From an uncultured Bacilli bacterium (GTDB taxonomy: Bacteria; Bacillota_I; Bacilli_A; RF39; UBA660): a DNA stretch of 15,211 nt. The stretch spans positions 1 to 15,211 of the forward strand of contig CAJTLA010000033.1 in NCBI GenBank assembly GCA_910576985.1. Direction: 5' to 3'. Shown here in pieces: positions 1 through 7,509 of this stretch; the first letter of the stretch is position 1, and each line of letters begins with the position of its first letter. The notes under the pieces were generated by a model that worked only from the letters and a program-made list of their open reading frames with translations, made no database searches and was not told where the DNA came from. Position numbers and translations under genes: made by a program.

Positions 1-249
<249 letters not shown>

Positions 250-303
250 ATTATTTTTTTAAAGTTTTTTGTTTGTCCTAACTAATTTGAATTGACATTT
301 TGC

Positions 304-321
304 TCAGTTTTCAAAGATCAT
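304..321 (-). promoter_or_regulatory. rRNA leader boxA-like antitermination element
   Basis: The minus strand reads ATGATCTTTGAAAACTGA about 55 bases before the 16S 5' end. This matches the 'TCTTTGAAAACT' leader element found upstream of 16S genes in Bacillus and relatives, which recruits Nus factors for antitermination. It lies between promoter P2 and the mature rRNA, the expected place. Confidence 0.65.
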
Positions 322-349
322 TCTGCTTTCTTTTGCAAGAAGCACTACT

Positions 350-378
350 AATATATCAAATACTTTTGGACTTGTCAA
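350..378 (-). promoter_or_regulatory. rRNA promoter P2 (sigma-A)
   Basis: On the minus strand a perfect -35 TTGACA (373-378) is separated by exactly 17 bases from TATATT (350-355). It is followed by 'agtagtgcttcttgc', a start region closely similar to the one after P1. It is the proximal member of a tandem pair driving the 16S gene. Confidence 0.85.
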
Positions 379-462
379 CACTTTTTTAAATTTTTTTTAT
401 TTTTTATTTTGTTTGACATTTTTTGTTCTAATTTTGTATCGACTTTGCCCGAAAGCACTATT

Positions 463-491
463 AATATAACAGATGAAATTCCTTTAGTCAA
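463..491 (-). promoter_or_regulatory. rRNA promoter P1 (sigma-A)
   Basis: On the minus strand TTGACT (486-491) and TATATT (463-468) are separated by 17 bases. The downstream start region 'aatagtgctttcggg' resembles that of P2. Tandem P1/P2 promoters about 110 bases apart are typical of rRNA operons in Bacillus-type bacteria. The stretch 250-628 holds no gene, only these promoters, the leader and T-rich spacer. Confidence 0.85.
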
Positions 492-621
492 TACTTTTTT
501 TACTTTTTTTGCTTTTTTCTACTAAATTCCTTTTTTGTATACGTTTTTTGACTCCATTTTTGAAAAAGATATATTAGTTTCTCACTTCATTTACAATTTT
601 ATCTTATGCACTTAATTATAA

Positions 622-646
622 AAAATGACTATTTTTCAGTCATTTT
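622..646 (-). terminator. Intrinsic terminator of the DUF402 gene, overlapping its stop codon
   Basis: Perfect 9-bp arms AAAATGACT (622-630) and AGTCATTTT (638-646) flank a 7-nt loop. On the minus strand the stem is followed by a T run. The TAG stop of the upstream gene (629-631) lies at the base of the loop and in the arm. Confidence 0.8.
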
Positions 647-1168
647 CACTTTTTTATATTTTTCGTAATATTTTTGATTTCTAGAACTATCAAACATTAA
701 TGCTCTTTTCTTATATATAGAAATTAATTCTTCTAAAGCATTCGTAATCACATAATCTAAGGTATCCGAATAATGCATAAGCTTTTTATGATATTTATAT
801 TCCATTTGATCTAACACTTTATATTCTCCAGATGGAAAAATTCTAAGATCAAGATCATAATCAATATATTTAATCGTTGCATCTTCAATAATAAAGGGAG
901 TAGCAATATTACAGTAATAATAAATTCCATCTTTTTTTAATTGAGCTATGATATTAAACCAATGATTTTTAAAAAAATATATAATAGCAGGTTCTTTCGT
1001 TCTCCATACGCTTCCTTCTGCTTCTGTCACTTGAGTTTTTTGATTTCCAAAAACCAAATATTCTTTTTGTACATCTAATAAAACAGCTTCTCCCCATGCC
1101 CTATGAACTTTTCCATTATGTTTATAACATTGAATTTGATAATTATCTCCTATGTGAAAACGATTCAT
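629..1168 (-). CDS. DUF402 family protein (nucleoside tri-/diphosphate phosphatase-like)
   Basis: The 179-residue protein matches the DUF402 fold. It has an N-terminal beta-rich region with 'GDNYQIQCYKHNGKVHRAW', a central 'IIYFFKNHWFNIIAQLKKDG-YYYCNIATP' block, and the acidic 'YIDYDLDLRIFPSGEYKVLDQMEYKYH' block, whose Asp/Glu residues form the metal site in this family. The C-terminal helix (about 140-175) is Lys/Tyr rich. The length equals that of the Bacillus YgaC and S. aureus family members, reported as nucleoside tri-/diphosphatases, so a cytosolic, metal-dependent NTP/NDP phosphatase is likely but not proven here. The ATG start lies a short distance after a TATAAT (-10) at 1189-1194. 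The gene is monocistronic, with its own terminator at 622-646. Confidence 0.82.
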   Translation of the reverse strand: MNRFHIGDNYQIQCYKHNGKVHRAWGEAVLLDVQKEYLVFGNQKTQVTEAEGSVWRTKEPAIIYFFKNHWFNIIAQLKKDGIYYYCNIATPFIIEDATIKYIDYDLDLRIFPSGEYKVLDQMEYKYHKKLMHYSDTLDYVITNALEELISIYKKRALMFDSSRNQKYYEKYKKVKMTEK

Positions 1169-1188
1169 TTTATCACTTCCCTACTTCC

Positions 1189-1194
1189 ATTATA
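1189..1194 (-). promoter_or_regulatory. -10 element for the DUF402 gene
   Basis: The minus strand reads TATAAT about 20 bases before the ATG at 1168. No good -35 is present at 17 bases. It sits directly after the terminator of the protease gene (1205-1258), so transcription is expected to restart here. Confidence 0.45.
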
Positions 1195-1204
1195 ACGTGA
1201 TTTC

Positions 1205-1258
1205 AAAAAAAAAGAAAGATAATACACTGAAAATCAAAATTCTAGTATATCTCTTTCT
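1205..1258 (-). terminator. Intrinsic terminator of the S41 protease gene
   Basis: On the minus strand an imperfect stem (AGAAAGAGATATACT, 1244-1258, with AGTGTATTATCTTTCT, 1213-1228) is followed by a run of Ts (1205-1213). The stop codon of the protease gene begins inside the stem. Confidence 0.7.
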
Positions 1259-2702
1259 ATCTTCTTTTCTTTAAATAATCTAAAGCAGCTTGAAGCTGAT
1301 TATCATTTTTATCAGATGGATCTGAATAATAATCTTTAGACAATGTAACTTCCACTGATGGTTTAATTCCATCATTATGAACCCATTTCCCCTTTGGAGT
1401 CAACCATTTTTTCGTTGTAAATTTGTATTCATCTCCACTAGACAAAGTATGAAGTTCTTGAACAGTTCCTTTTCCAAATGTTTGATTTCCTACCAATATA
1501 GCATCATATTCTTCTGTTAAAGCTCCAATCAAAACTTCTGAAGCAGATGCACTAAGAGAGTTCCCAATAATTGCAATTGGATATTTCTTTGTTTCTTTCC
1601 CAGTAGAGTATACTTTGGTTTTGTTACTTTTTGTTTGCGTTTGATAAATAACATGTGAAGAATCCAAAAACAAACTAATCATATCTTTCACCACTGTTAA
1701 ATGTCCACCACTATTATCTCTTACATCAATAATTAAAGAATCCATTCCTGATTTTTCTAATTTTTGAAGTTCTTGTTTGAATTGAGAATATGTATTCGCA
1801 GCAAAAATTTCAATTTTTAAATAACCAATTTTTTTACCATCTTCCTCTATCGTTTTAGAAATAACAGATTGTAGTGTAATTTTTTCTTTTTTGAGTGTAA
1901 CCGTTTTACGTTCACCATTTCGTTCTAAGACAATCGTAAAATCTACTGCACTATTTACAACTTCATGAATAAAATCAGATGTTTTCATCCCACTAACAGC
2001 GACATCATTTACGGTGATCAATCGATCTTTCTTCTGAATGTCAATTTTACTAGCAGGAGAATTAGGAATAATATCATATACAATGATATTGTCATCTTCA
2101 TCATTGATGATCTCTATGCCTAACCCCTCATAAATTCCATCTAATTCAATATTAAAATTATTTGAAACTCCATCCAATGATCCACTATAAGTATCTTCCA
2201 AAGAATCTACCATACTTTTAAAGGCAGTATTTAAAAGCTCCTTTTTATTCAAATCACCATAATAATTATCTACCAAATAATTATAATCCTTAATAAATTG
2301 TTGGATTTCTGAATCGGCAACTTGAACATTTCCAAGAATTCCTTTTTTATTATGAAAACGAATTCCTAATGCTCCTCCAACTACAAGACTAATACAGCAT
2401 GTTAAAAGAACTAAAACAATTACCTCTAATGTTTTAAATTCCTTTTTAGATGAAATTGGATCACTTTCCAAAGAATCACGTTTCTCGTGTGATTTTGCTT
2501 CTATGGACAATTGTTTTTTTAGTTCTTTCTCCACTTTCGATTCAGAAACAACTTCTTTTTTTATTTTTAAATCCTTTTCCGGTTTAGAACTAGTAGATTT
2601 TTTTGAAGTAGTTTCATTAGAAACTGTTTTCTTAGCTTTTTTAGTTTCTTTTTGTTTTTCCGTTTTGATTTTTTCATTTACTTCTTTTTCCTGTTTTGGC
2701 AT
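1257..2702 (-). CDS. ctpA: Membrane-anchored S41 family carboxy-terminal processing protease (CtpA/CtpB type)
   Basis: The 481-residue protein has a long, Lys/Glu/Ser-rich cytoplasmic tail (about 1-90), one membrane anchor (about 91-112), and an extracellular part with a helical region (about 130-180), a PDZ domain (about 187-272, 'YEGLGIEI...PNSPASKI...KKDRLITVNDV') and the S41 protease domain. The S41 motifs are visible: 'IIDVRDNSGG' (324-333), the serine block 'LSASASE' (383-389, probable nucleophile S386) and 'TFGKGTVQ' (408-415, general base K411). The Ser-Lys spacing of 25 matches the family. It probably cleaves substrates at or near their C termini outside the cell. ATG follows a strong AGGAGG site. 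The N-terminal charged tail is unusually long for the family (Bacillus homologues have a much shorter one). It is monocistronic. Confidence 0.92.
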   Translation of the reverse strand: MPKQEKEVNEKIKTEKQKETKKAKKTVSNETTSKKSTSSKPEKDLKIKKEVVSESKVEKELKKQLSIEAKSHEKRDSLESDPISSKKEFKTLEVIVLVLLTCCISLVVGGALGIRFHNKKGILGNVQVADSEIQQFIKDYNYLVDNYYGDLNKKELLNTAFKSMVDSLEDTYSGSLDGVSNNFNIELDGIYEGLGIEIINDEDDNIIVYDIIPNSPASKIDIQKKDRLITVNDVAVSGMKTSDFIHEVVNSAVDFTIVLERNGERKTVTLKKEKITLQSVISKTIEEDGKKIGYLKIEIFAANTYSQFKQELQKLEKSGMDSLIIDVRDNSGGHLTVVKDMISLFLDSSHVIYQTQTKSNKTKVYSTGKETKKYPIAIIGNSLSASASEVLIGALTEEYDAILVGNQTFGKGTVQELHTLSSGDEYKFTTKKWLTPKGKWVHNDGIKPSVEVTLSKDYYSDPSDKNDNQLQAALDYLKKRR

Positions 2703-2801
2703 GCTTTTCCTCCTATCGTCTAACTATTAATAGTGTATCATAATTATCAGAAAAAAGTCCTAAGAATATATTTTTTTTCATTATTTTTCACATTGTTTGA
2801 C

Positions 2802-2829
2802 AAAAATAGTTACCAAAAGGTAACTATTT
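2802..2829 (-). terminator. Intrinsic terminator of the lysine-rich membrane protein gene
   Basis: Perfect 11-bp arms AAATAGTTACC (2804-2814) and GGTAACTATTT (2819-2829) flank a 4-nt loop, followed on the minus strand by Ts. The TAG stop (2824-2826) is embedded in the stem. Confidence 0.88.
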
Positions 2830-3582
2830 AATCAATTCTTTCAATGCTTTTTCAATTTCTTCCATACCTTCATAAGATTCAACAACTGATTTTTCTTTTA
2901 CTTTCACCAATGAAATATCAGATACTTTAAATTCTGAAATGTTATCTGTCTTTAAGTTGGACTTTTCACCTATATAATAAGAATTGAAAATACTATCCAA
3001 ATTCGCAGTATACACTTTTAAAGCTTCTGCCTTTGAGCTATAAGTAGTAATGTAACTTTCAAACAATGAATTGTACGGATCTTCTTCTTTTTGAATTAAT
3101 ACATAATATTCATCACGTGGTTGACGAAACAAAGTACCTAACATAATTTCATCATATTGAATAACTGCTGGTGTTGTATTAGGAACCTCATTTTCTGTTT
3201 TTTCTTTTTTATACTTTGTCATTAATACAGTAATTCCATAAAAAAGTACAACAATCACAATTACAATTAAAACAATTTTGGTTAATCTCATCAATTCATC
3301 AGAAGAAACTGGTGGTTCTGAAGCTACTTTAGAAGCAATTTCTTTTTGTGTTGGTTCTTTTTTTTCTGTTTTTACTTTCACTTCAGTTTGCTTTTTAGAA
3401 ACCTGTTTTTGTTCTTCCTGTTTTTGAGGAACAGATTCTTTTATTGTTTTTTTAGATTCTACTTTCTTTGTGTTTGCTTTTACTTCTGTTTTTTTCGCAA
3501 CTGCTTTCTTTTTCTGTGTTGTATTTTTTGTAGAAGTATTTGTTTCATTTTTTGTAGATGTTTCTTGTTTTTTATTTGCCAT
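2824..3582 (-). CDS. Single-pass membrane protein with long lysine-rich N-terminal tail, function unknown
   Basis: This 252-residue protein is not recognised. The first 90 or so residues are low-complexity (Lys, Thr, Glu, Gln, Ser, many 'KK' pairs) and probably disordered in the cytoplasm. One hydrophobic segment (about 101-121, 'IVLIVIVIVVLFYGITVL') spans the membrane. The outer part (about 125-252) contains 'YDEIMLGTLFRQPRDEYYVLIQ' and 'KSVVESYEGMEEIEKALKELIK', with no cysteines or known catalytic motif. The ATG at 3582 is preferred over a GTG three codons upstream because AGGTGA lies at proper distance before it. The gene has its own extended -10 promoter at 3601-3606 and its own terminator. 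The outer domain could help fold or sense envelope proteins, but this is speculation. Confidence 0.75.
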   Translation of the reverse strand: MANKKQETSTKNETNTSTKNTTQKKKAVAKKTEVKANTKKVESKKTIKESVPQKQEEQKQVSKKQTEVKVKTEKKEPTQKEIASKVASEPPVSSDELMRLTKIVLIVIVIVVLFYGITVLMTKYKKEKTENEVPNTTPAVIQYDEIMLGTLFRQPRDEYYVLIQKEEDPYNSLFESYITTYSSKAEALKVYTANLDSIFNSYYIGEKSNLKTDNISEFKVSDISLVKVKEKSVVESYEGMEEIEKALKELIK

Positions 3583-3600
3583 TTTTATCACCTATCTCGT

Positions 3601-3606
3601 ATTATA
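3601..3606 (-). promoter_or_regulatory. Extended -10 promoter for the lysine-rich membrane protein gene
   Basis: The minus strand reads TGATATAAT, i.e. TG-n-TATAAT, an extended -10, about 20 bases before the ATG. The -35 position falls inside the preceding terminator stem and is weak (TTTCTA), which suits an extended -10 promoter. Confidence 0.6.
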
Positions 3607-3616
3607 TCACAAATGC

Positions 3617-3645
3617 AAAAAAATAGAAACAAAATGTTCTATTTT
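3617..3645 (-). terminator. Intrinsic terminator of the split lipoprotein gene
   Basis: Perfect 9-bp arms AAAATAGAA (3620-3628) and TTCTATTTT (3637-3645) are followed by Ts on the minus strand. The TAG stop (3639-3641) lies within the stem. It also ends any transcript leaving the mobile element through the recombinase gene. Confidence 0.82.
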
Positions 3646-4358
3646 CCAATTGGCATCGCACTCACAGAATTCACAACACTTAATAATTCTTCACGATTTA
3701 ATTTATCAGAAACGACATAGTATTCAACACCATCGCTCATCCATGTAATACTAGAATCAGTCATTGCTCCAATACTATCTCCTACAAACAAGGGATCACC
3801 ATATACAGGAACAGTTGTTTGAGCACTATTAAGAAGGGCTGTTTCCTCTACCATCAAAAATGGTTTTTCTCCACTAAATGTTAAAATAATTCTTTGCCCA
3901 TTATCTGTAGATACAGTATCTTGACTGGTCAATTTTGTATTTTCTGGAATATACATTGGATACATAATGTCATCAATTTTACTAACTGTTTTTACTTCTT
4001 CTTGTGTAAAAGACATCTGCATATTTTCATTTAAATCAAAATATTTTTTTTCAAAACTTGCTTTCATATCAACTTTATCAAATTTCATTTTGATCTTTGA
4101 AATGCCATCTTTGTTTTGAACAACCACTTCTTGGACATTTAATTTTTTATCCATCTTTATCGTTTGTTTTACCAATTCTTTATTACTAGAATAAGTTGCA
4201 GAAGTAGTAAATTCATATCCATTTTTTGTTTCTTTAAAAGTACGTTTTTTATCATTTTTAATATCTTGTAAAATAGTTTCTAATAAATAACTCTGTGAAT
4301 TATTATATGGCCATTCGCTTTGAAATTTGAAACTTTTGTTTAATGATGGTGTTAGTAC
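3639..4358 (-). pseudogene. 3' fragment of a lipoprotein gene interrupted by the mobile element (LolA-like)
   Basis: This fragment encodes 238-239 residues beginning 'VLTPSLNKSFKFQSEWPYNNSQSYLL' and ending 'SAMPIGK'. It has no signal peptide, no proper start and no ribosome site: the only candidate start is a TTG inside the element end (4368-4370). Joined at the GT core to the fragment at 12144-12428 it gives one continuous 333-residue frame (…NDEGVY-V-LTPSLNK…). The beta-rich pattern with 'DKKLNVQEVVVQNKDGISKIKMKFDKV' resembles LolA/lipoprotein-sorting-like folds found in Gram-positive lipoproteins; this family assignment is inference. Precise excision would restore the gene. Confidence 0.88.
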
Positions 4359-4378
4359 GAACACCACCAAAGGTTTAA
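4350..4378 (-). repeat. Attachment site at the element's left end (recombinase side)
   Basis: On the minus strand the element arm TTAAACCTTTGGTGGTGTTC (4378-4359) meets core GT (4358-4357), then host ACTAACACC. It is the partner of the site at 12125-12155. Crossing over at GT regenerates attB and attP. Confidence 0.85.
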
Positions 4379-4392
4379 TTTTTTAATATAAT

Positions 4393-6006
4393 TTAATAAC
4401 CATTTTCTAATGGTTTGAACTTATAATATATGTCGATATTCTTCTCTTCATCTATCTCTATCTTATCTATAATACTGGATAGTAGCTGAACACTAGGCTT
4501 CTTCATAGATAAGTATTCTTTGATTACTTTATCATACTTCTTATCATTATCTATTATATTATTCTTTATATTATATATCTTAGTATTTATTTCTTTTATC
4601 TCGTCTTTCTTTGCGAGTGTTTCCTCTGTTATTCTATTAGTCATACGCTTATACATTTCTAAATCGATGATACCCTCTAATTTATCATTATATAAGTCTT
4701 CTTTCTTCTTACTACTGAATTCCACTTCAACTTCTAATTTTTTTAACTTCATTTCTAAATCAAGTAATACTTTCTTAGTTTTATCACTGCTTGCAAGAAC
4801 ATTCTTTAAATCATTGGTTTTTAAATATTTCTTACACATTTTCTTTACTTCACCAAGGATTAACTCTTCTAATTCAAAATATTTTAAATTATGAGGTGTA
4901 CATACACCATACCTCTTGTGCTTCGCCCAGTAATTACAATTACCATAACACCTCGTAACTTCTCCTTTGGTCTTTGTAGTTACTGTCTGTAATCTAAAAC
5001 CTATCGTATGCCCACACTCTTTACAATAAACAAAACCTTTTAATAATATATCTTGTGAATTCTTCCCTTGATTTTTATTTCGACTATAAATATCTTGGGC
5101 TAAATTAAAAGTTTCTCTATCAATAATAGCAGGACATTTTCCCTCACAGATTATCCAATCCTCTTTTTTGGGACGTATTCTTCTTTTTGATTTATAACTT
5201 GGCTTCTTAGACCTACCTTGTGTTAAATCTCCAACATAGGTAGGGAGCTGTAGCATATCACTAATAGTTCTTAAATCCCATATCCCATATGCAGTTGATT
5301 TCCTACCTACATTAAGATTTTTATATTCACTAGGTATAGGAACCTTTTCATCAGTTAATATTCTTGAAATCTCCGATATTCCTTTACCACTTACAAATAA
5401 ATCAAATATTCTTCTAACAACCTCTGCTGCTTTCTCATCGATTAATAACTTATATTTATTTTCTGGATCCTTGATATATCCATATGGTGCTGTTTTACCT
5501 AGAAAATTTCCTTGACTTCTTCTATTATATACACTTGCTTTCATTTTCTTTGAAGTATCTCTTACGTGCTTTTCATTAAAGAAACACTGTATCGGTATCA
5601 TTTCATTAGAAGTATTATATTCATCGAAAGTATCTACATTATCAAGTATAGCAACATAGCGTATATTATTTTCATAAAAATAATCTAAATATCTTAGTTG
5701 TTGTCCTTCATTTCTTCCAAACCTAGATAAATCTTTCGTGATAACCATATTAATACGCTTATTCTCAATATCAGAGATTAATCGATTCCAACCCTCACGG
5801 TCAAAATTAGTACCTGTAAATCCATCATCTATATACTCATCAACCAACAATAAATTATTATCTCTTATATATTTACATATGATATCCCTTTGATTGGATA
5901 TACTACCACTTTCATCTTTATTTACTTTTTCTTTATTTTTTTCCTTGATAGCGTCCTCACGAGATAACCTTAAATAAATACCTACTCTGTATATTTCACT
6001 ACCCAT
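4393..6006 (-). CDS. Large serine recombinase (integrase/excisionase)
   Basis: This 537-residue recombinase of the TndX/TnpX-type large serine family has an N-terminal resolvase catalytic domain with 'YLRLSRED' (nucleophile S15), 'DDGFTGTNFDREGWNRLISDI' and 'TKDLSRFGR' (90-98). A recombinase domain follows (about 170-290, 'GKTAPYGYIKD...' and 'AYGIWDLRTISDMLQLPTYVGD'), then a zinc-ribbon (C328, C331, C353/C357, C369) and a coiled-coil (about 405-490) with the C-terminal tail. All parts are present, so it should be active in site-specific integration between attP and the lipoprotein attB. ATG follows AGGAGGT. It is the last gene at the element's left end, and its stop is 34 bases from the crossover core. 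No separate directionality factor is recognised; the 34-aa ORF just upstream is a candidate. Confidence 0.95.
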   Translation of the reverse strand: MGSEIYRVGIYLRLSREDAIKEKNKEKVNKDESGSISNQRDIICKYIRDNNLLLVDEYIDDGFTGTNFDREGWNRLISDIENKRINMVITKDLSRFGRNEGQQLRYLDYFYENNIRYVAILDNVDTFDEYNTSNEMIPIQCFFNEKHVRDTSKKMKASVYNRRSQGNFLGKTAPYGYIKDPENKYKLLIDEKAAEVVRRIFDLFVSGKGISEISRILTDEKVPIPSEYKNLNVGRKSTAYGIWDLRTISDMLQLPTYVGDLTQGRSKKPSYKSKRRIRPKKEDWIICEGKCPAIIDRETFNLAQDIYSRNKNQGKNSQDILLKGFVYCKECGHTIGFRLQTVTTKTKGEVTRCYGNCNYWAKHKRYGVCTPHNLKYFELEELILGEVKKMCKKYLKTNDLKNVLASSDKTKKVLLDLEMKLKKLEVEVEFSSKKKEDLYNDKLEGIIDLEMYKRMTNRITEETLAKKDEIKEINTKIYNIKNNIIDNDKKYDKVIKEYLSMKKPSVQLLSSIIDKIEIDEEKNIDIYYKFKPLENGY

Positions 6007-6070
6007 TTACCAATTACCTCCTTTAAAGTGGTAGTAAAACCATTTCAATACACTTAATATTATAATATAT

Positions 6071-6175
6071 TTACCCCTGTTTTATCACGGTGTCATTATA
6101 ATAAAATATTAAAAATTGTTCTATAATTTCTTGAAAGGTTTTACCGCTTTCATCAAAATGATTTTCAATTTTCAT
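6071..6175 (-). CDS. Small ORF (34 aa) upstream of the recombinase
   Basis: An ATG at 6175 preceded by AGGTG at good distance opens a 34-codon frame ending in TAA at 6071-6073: MKIENHFDESGKTFQEIIEQ, then FLIFYYNDTVIKQG. The peptide has an amphipathic helix-forming middle (FQEIIEQFLIFYY) and looks like a genuine small protein rather than noise. It lies between the 140-aa gene and the recombinase on the same strand, so it is probably co-transcribed with the recombinase. A role in recombination direction or recombinase regulation is possible but not shown. Similar short ORFs beside serine recombinases of Clostridia elements are familiar to me only as an impression, not a checked match. Confidence 0.6.
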   Translation of the reverse strand: MKIENHFDESGKTFQEIIEQFLIFYYNDTVIKQG

Positions 6176-6266
6176 TTCTTTTCACCTATCTAAATCTATG
6201 CCGAACTAAACCCTAACTTGATTACTACTTTTGTCGTAATTAGGAACCCCCTTTTTCTCTACTTAT

Positions 6267-6689
6267 TTAAACAGATTTTTTTATATTCTTAATAACAACC
6301 TGTGCAAAGTCTTCATCTTCTAAAACCTCTGTACACTCTTTCCACTTCTTTTTTAGAACTCCTAATGGAATACGATATCTCGCTACAAATCCACTAGAAT
6401 ATACGAAGCCAATTTCAAAAATATTAAAATCAGGCTCCCTCAACATATCAAGGAACTTATTATCCGATTTATTAAATTGTAGCGATATACTATCACAACA
6501 ATAAATCTTCATACTCTCTTCCTTTTCTTCATCTTCTGGCGCTCTATAAGTTCTAGCGTTCTTAATGCTAAAACTATTTAAAGCTTCCCCTGCAAGCACC
6601 GCTCTAGGCTTACCACCTAAAGTTTCTTTATTCCAAACTAACACCTCTTTATATCTTTTTTCATTTATAAATCCACTAATATTAAACAT
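6267..6689 (-). CDS. Hypothetical protein (140 aa), element-borne
   Basis: Not recognised. The 140-residue soluble protein is of mixed alpha/beta character, with a charged central stretch 'RAPEDEEKEESMKIYCCD' (about 49-66) and a C-terminal half 'FEIGFVYSSGFVARYRIPLGVLKKKWKECTEVLEDEDFAQVVIKNIKKSV'. It has no signal peptide or membrane segment. The ATG is preceded by GGGTGA. It lies between the candidate oriT (6794-6841) and the recombinase, all in the same direction, so it could belong to the mobility module (for example an accessory DNA-binding protein), but no DNA-binding motif is evident. Confidence 0.65.
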   Translation of the reverse strand: MFNISGFINEKRYKEVLVWNKETLGGKPRAVLAGEALNSFSIKNARTYRAPEDEEKEESMKIYCCDSISLQFNKSDNKFLDMLREPDFNIFEIGFVYSSGFVARYRIPLGVLKKKWKECTEVLEDEDFAQVVIKNIKKSV

Positions 6690-6793
6690 TTTTTATCACC
6701 CTTTCTTTTTTATATTTTTTTACCAGTGGACTAATTTTTCTAAACACTCATAAAAATCACTTTTCCTTTCTTCCAAAATTAAATAATCCTATT

Positions 6794-6841
6794 CCTGGGC
6801 GTAATTCCCCCCCAAGGTCCCAAAAATGCGCGCACTTTTGG
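6794..6841 (-). other. Candidate origin of transfer (oriT): paired GC-rich hairpins with AAGTGCGC
   Basis: This is a GC-rich island in very AT-rich DNA. It holds a 22-bp palindrome at 6820-6841 with a single mismatched pair (arms CCAAAA/TTTTGG, centre TGCGCGCA). Next to it is a hairpin at 6794-6817 (CCTGGG with CCCAAGG, one bulge). The minus strand of the palindrome contains AAGTGCGC (6837-6830), the start of the nic region AAGTGCGCCCT known from IncQ-type relaxases (RSF1010, pIP501, pGO1). It lies in a 272-bp gap without genes. Alternatives are a replication origin or a strong regulatory hairpin. Confidence 0.4.
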
Positions 6842-6910
6842 TGGGATAAAATATTTAATTTAATATGTAATACGAAAAAGTTTCACTAGAACGCTGATTT
6901 TTCTAAAAAA

Positions 6911-6946
6911 ATTAAAAAAAAATACCAATTTTTTCTTTTTGGTATT
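6911..6946 (-). terminator. Intrinsic terminator after the 148-aa gene
   Basis: Perfect 8-bp arms AATACCAA (6921-6928) and TTGGTATT (6939-6946) are followed on the minus strand by a long T run. It sits 15 bases past the stop of the 148-aa gene and separates that gene from the oriT-like region and mobility genes. Confidence 0.85.
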
Positions 6947-6961
6947 CTTTTATTAAATCAA

Positions 6962-7399
6962 TTATTTATTTAAAGTTACTTTATATTCAAAAAATACAGA
7001 TAACTCTTTTTTAAAAGGACGATTTAAAATTCTTTTTAGTATTTCTAGTTCCTCATTGGGTCTTAATTTATAAGTAATTATTTTCTTTATAGAATGGCGA
7101 TACATAGAAAAATTTTTATAGTACAATCGAAATATAATATCTAAATCATCAATACGAAGTTTTTTTCCTTTATAATGAAGAAAATCTTGTAACTCTCTAT
7201 TCAAATAATCAGTATTATAACCAAAGATAAAAATATTCATCTTCAAAAATATACAATACAAATCAAAGTGGGAATCAACTAATTTTATTAATAATTTTTT
7301 ATCAACGATTTTCTTTCTATTATATATTTCTTTAAATTTTATATAATCTTTATCAGCAAGCAAATTATTTTTTAATCTCATAACTGGGCTTATTTTCAT
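6962..7399 (-). CDS. Hypothetical basic protein (145 aa), element-borne
   Basis: Not recognised. The protein is Lys/Arg/Ile/Tyr-rich and basic, probably all-helical, with regions 'YIKFKEIYNRKKIVDKKLLIKLVDSHFDLYCIFLKMNIFIF', 'LQDFLHYKGKKLRIDDLDIIFRLYYKNF' and 'LRPNEELEILKRILNRPFKKELSVFFEYKV'. It has no signal peptide and no clear membrane span, although one hydrophobic patch (CIFLKMNIFIFGY) exists. Two ATGs are possible (7408 and 7399). AAGGAG lies only 1 base before the first and 10 before the second, so 7399 is preferred. The gene is downstream of the sortase but separated from it by a terminator (7466-7495), and is closed by the one at 6911-6946. Confidence 0.65.
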   Translation of the reverse strand: MKISPVMRLKNNLLADKDYIKFKEIYNRKKIVDKKLLIKLVDSHFDLYCIFLKMNIFIFGYNTDYLNRELQDFLHYKGKKLRIDDLDIIFRLYYKNFSMYRHSIKKIITYKLRPNEELEILKRILNRPFKKELSVFFEYKVTLNK

Positions 7400-7465
7400 T
7401 CTTATCATTCTCCTTTATGAAATTATTTTAATATTTACTAATTTAAAAGTCCCGCTTCTACAATT

Positions 7466-7495
7466 AAAAAGAACACTTTTCTATTTCGTGTTCCT
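7466..7495 (-). terminator. Intrinsic terminator of the surface protein-sortase operon
   Basis: The arms GAACAC (7471-7476) and GTGTTC (7488-7493), extended by further A/T pairs, give a stem AAGGAACAC/GTGTTCTTTT followed by Ts on the minus strand. It begins about 15 bases after the sortase stop. Confidence 0.82.
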
Positions 7496-7509
7496 TATAA
7501 TCATCTCAA

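Noticed and set aside
3639..4370. A free-standing 243-residue protein starting at a TTG
   Set aside because: The TTG lies in the element arm without a ribosome site or signal peptide, and the frame joins perfectly to the lipoprotein 5' piece, so it is a gene fragment.
2503..4894. Plus-strand open frames rich in Phe/Ser opposite the protease, membrane protein and recombinase genes
   Set aside because: They are antisense images of Lys/Glu-rich coding sequence, with no ribosome sites and no protein-like composition.
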